Positions 62,579-64,000 of a stretch of DNA of 64,000 nucleotides are shown here, piece after piece; the first letter of the stretch is position 1; every line of letters begins with the position of its first letter. The DNA is taken from positions 124,001-188,000 of the forward strand of contig JAMLIK010000001.1 of assembly GCA_023954195.1 (NCBI GenBank), given 5' to 3'. The DNA is from Xanthobacteraceae bacterium. Its GTDB lineage: Bacteria > Pseudomonadota > Alphaproteobacteria > Rhizobiales > Xanthobacteraceae. Position numbers and translations under genes: made by a program. The notes beneath the pieces were generated by a model. It ran no database searches. It was not told the DNA's origin and was given only the letters and a program-made list of their open reading frames with translations.

Positions 62579-63316
62579 ATGTTCGATCTGACTGGCAGGA
62601 CCGCGCTCGTCACCGGCGCGAGCGGCGGCATCGGCGGCGCGATCGCCAAGGCGCTGCACGCCCAGGGCGCGACCGTGGCGGTATCCGGAACGCGGCGCGA
62701 GCAGCTTGAGAAGCTCGCCTCCGAACTCGGCGGCCGAAGTCACGTGCTGCCGTGCAATCTAGCCGACGCCGCCGATGTCGAGGCGCTGGTGCCGGCGGCC
62801 GAGAAGGCGATGGGCCAGCTCGACATTCTGGTGTGCAACGCCGGCATCACCCGCGACAATCTGTTCGTGCAGTTGCGCGACGAGGATTGGGATGACGTCA
62901 TCAAGGTCAACCTCACCGCGACCTTCCGCCTGACCCGCGCCGCCACCAAGCTGATGATGCGCAAGCGGTTCGGCCGCATCATCGCGATCACCTCGGTGGT
63001 CGGCGTCACCGGCAATCCGGGGCAGGGCAATTATACCGCCGCGAAAGCCGGCCTGATCGGCATGGTCAAGACGCTCGGGGCCGAATATGCCCGCCGCAAC
63101 GTCACCGCCAACTGCATCGCGCCGGGTTTCATCGCCACCCCGATGACCGACGTGCTCAACGACAAGCAGCGCGAGGCGATCCTGAGCAAGGTTCCCGCCG
63201 GGCGGCTCGGCACGCCGGACGATATTGCCGCCGCGGCGGTTTATCTGAGTTCGAACGAGGCCGCCTACGTGACCGGCCAGACCATTCACGTCAACGGCGG
63301 GATGGCAATGATTTGA
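62579..63316 (+). CDS. fabG: 3-oxoacyl-ACP reductase
   Basis: This 245-residue NADPH-dependent SDR performs the first reduction in the fatty-acid cycle. The nucleotide motif is TGASGGIGGA at 12-21, NAG is at 87-89, and the catalytic Ser139, Tyr152 and Lys156 are in ITSVVG and NYTAAKAG. Length and context are exact for FabG. AAGGAGAATCGG lies upstream, and the gene begins 34 bases after fabD. Confidence 0.97.
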   Translation: MFDLTGRTALVTGASGGIGGAIAKALHAQGATVAVSGTRREQLEKLASELGGRSHVLPCNLADAADVEALVPAAEKAMGQLDILVCNAGITRDNLFVQLRDEDWDDVIKVNLTATFRLTRAATKLMMRKRFGRIIAITSVVGVTGNPGQGNYTAAKAGLIGMVKTLGAEYARRNVTANCIAPGFIATPMTDVLNDKQREAILSKVPAGRLGTPDDIAAAAVYLSSNEAAYVTGQTIHVNGGMAMI

Positions 63317-63630
63317 GCAGCTTCCCGCCGCGCCGCGACAACCGTGGACCGTCTTCCGGGCCGTATAGTCAAGGCTTGTGAAGTATGGTAACCGGACCTC
63401 GATGGGCAGGCAAAGAAGCCATTGCAGGATTCCGAAACCATGTATATTGGCGTTGCCGGAGCTGGCGTCGTTCGCCGGGTCTTTCGTGGGTTGCGAGGGG
63501 GCGACTGCAACAAAGCGCAATTGCAACAGAACGCCGCCACGACGGGATTCAGGGATCTAACAGGTTAAGCACCACGACGGCTCGTATCGCAAAGCGGTCG
63601 GGTCCAATTGAACAAGCACGAGGTTGAACG
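63317..63630. other. Intergenic region before acpP
   Basis: About 310 bases separate fabG and acpP. No gene is seen. It likely carries a separate acpP promoter, as expected for a very abundant protein, but no clear boxes can be called. Confidence 0.4.
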
Positions 63631-63870
63631 ATGAGCGAGATTGGCGAGCGGGTTAAGAAGATCGTGGTGGAGCACCTTGGTGTTGAACCCGAGAAGGTGG
63701 TCGACAATGCGAGCTTCATCGACGATCTCGGCGCCGACAGCCTGGACACTGTCGAACTGGTGATGGCGTTCGAGGAAGAATTCGGCTGCGAAATTCCCGA
63801 TGACGCGGCGGAAACCATCCTCACCGTCGGCGACGCCACCAAGTTCCTTGAAAAGAACGCGAAAAGCTAA
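63631..63870 (+). CDS. acpP: Acyl carrier protein
   Basis: This 79-residue acidic carrier of growing acyl chains attaches the phosphopantetheine arm to Ser37 in [13 protein letters not shown]. The sequence is standard ([22 protein letters not shown]). It lies in the fab cluster between fabG and fabF. GAACGATG precedes the start only weakly; a stronger site is the purine-rich GCACGAGGTTGAACG. Confidence 0.98.
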   Translation: MSEIGERVKKIVVEHLGVEPEKVVDNASFIDDLGADSLDTVELVMAFEEEFGCEIPDDAAETILTVGDATKFLEKNAKS

Positions 63871-63985
63871 CTCACCTTCAGGGTGTGAATGAAGCCGGAC
63901 GGGTCGTGATCGCACGGTCCACCGGCTTCTTGCTGTTGATCGTGAACATCCGAATCATGAACCTCCATCGGCGGGAGTGCGGGAT

Positions 63986-64000
63986 ATGAGGCGTGTTGTC
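63986..64000 (+). CDS. fabF: Start of fabF (3-oxoacyl-ACP synthase II), cut by the window end
   Basis: The last 15 bases read MRRVV, which is how FabF proteins begin (MRRVVVTG), and the position right after acpP is the classic place for fabF. GCGGGAGTGCGGG upstream is a suitable ribosome site. Only five codons are visible, so the call depends on context. Confidence 0.72.

Overview
This GC-rich 64 kb window reads as chromosomal DNA of an alphaproteobacterium, most likely the Bradyrhizobium/Rhodopseudomonas group. That placement is inferred from conserved gene orders (fabD-fabG-acpP-fabF, rpsF-rpsR-DUF2232-rplI, dnaB-alr-radA-cvpA-purF), from a short dispersed palindromic repeat typical of these genomes, and from the protein families present. 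Most of the window is ordinary core genome.

Layout: 0-3.2 kb, a branched-chain-amino-acid-type ABC importer (binding protein and two permeases). 3.6-5.3 kb, a PiT phosphate transporter with its PhoU-like partner. 5.4-5.8 kb, a SugE/Gdx small multidrug-resistance exporter preceded by two ACGR-loop hairpins that match a guanidine-II (mini-ykkC) riboswitch. 5.9-9.5 kb, RF3, a cold-shock protein, an SRPBCC protein and an NnrU-like membrane protein. 9.7-18.4 kb, a surface or secretion cluster: an unknown protein, an RTX calcium-binding protein and three glycosyltransferases. 18.6-21.5 kb, a nitrilase and an SLC13-type transporter.

21.9-30.7 kb is an integrated mobile island that splits pflA, the pyruvate formate-lyase activase gene. 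It carries a tyrosine integrase, a possible nuclease-fold cargo protein, an AlpA-like regulator, a PrimPol primase, a RepA-like helicase, an array of ten CGTACC/GGTACG hexamers that may be an origin, and small unknown genes. An 11-bp direct repeat in the same codon phase bounds it, so exact excision would restore a 285-residue PflA. The inner right end carries the 3' half of a tRNA gene (tRNA-Asn-like). Both arms carry paired GCTGCCCC motifs 11 bp apart, which look like integrase arm sites.

31.3-39.2 kb holds pflB and, divergently, a P-type cation ATPase, phosphate acetyltransferase and acetate kinase: a fermentative pyruvate-to-acetate route whose activase is broken by the island. 39.3-49.8 kb contains cysK, panB, an FKBP isomerase, a YfgM-like protein, a proline-rich lipoprotein, der, a second ABC binding protein, an SDR, a GNAT enzyme and purF. 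49.8-64 kb contains cvpA, radA, tauE, alr, dnaB, a cyclopropane fatty acid synthase, a CxxCH protein, the rpsF-rplI ribosomal operon and the fatty-acid genes fabD, fabG, acpP and the first codons of fabF.
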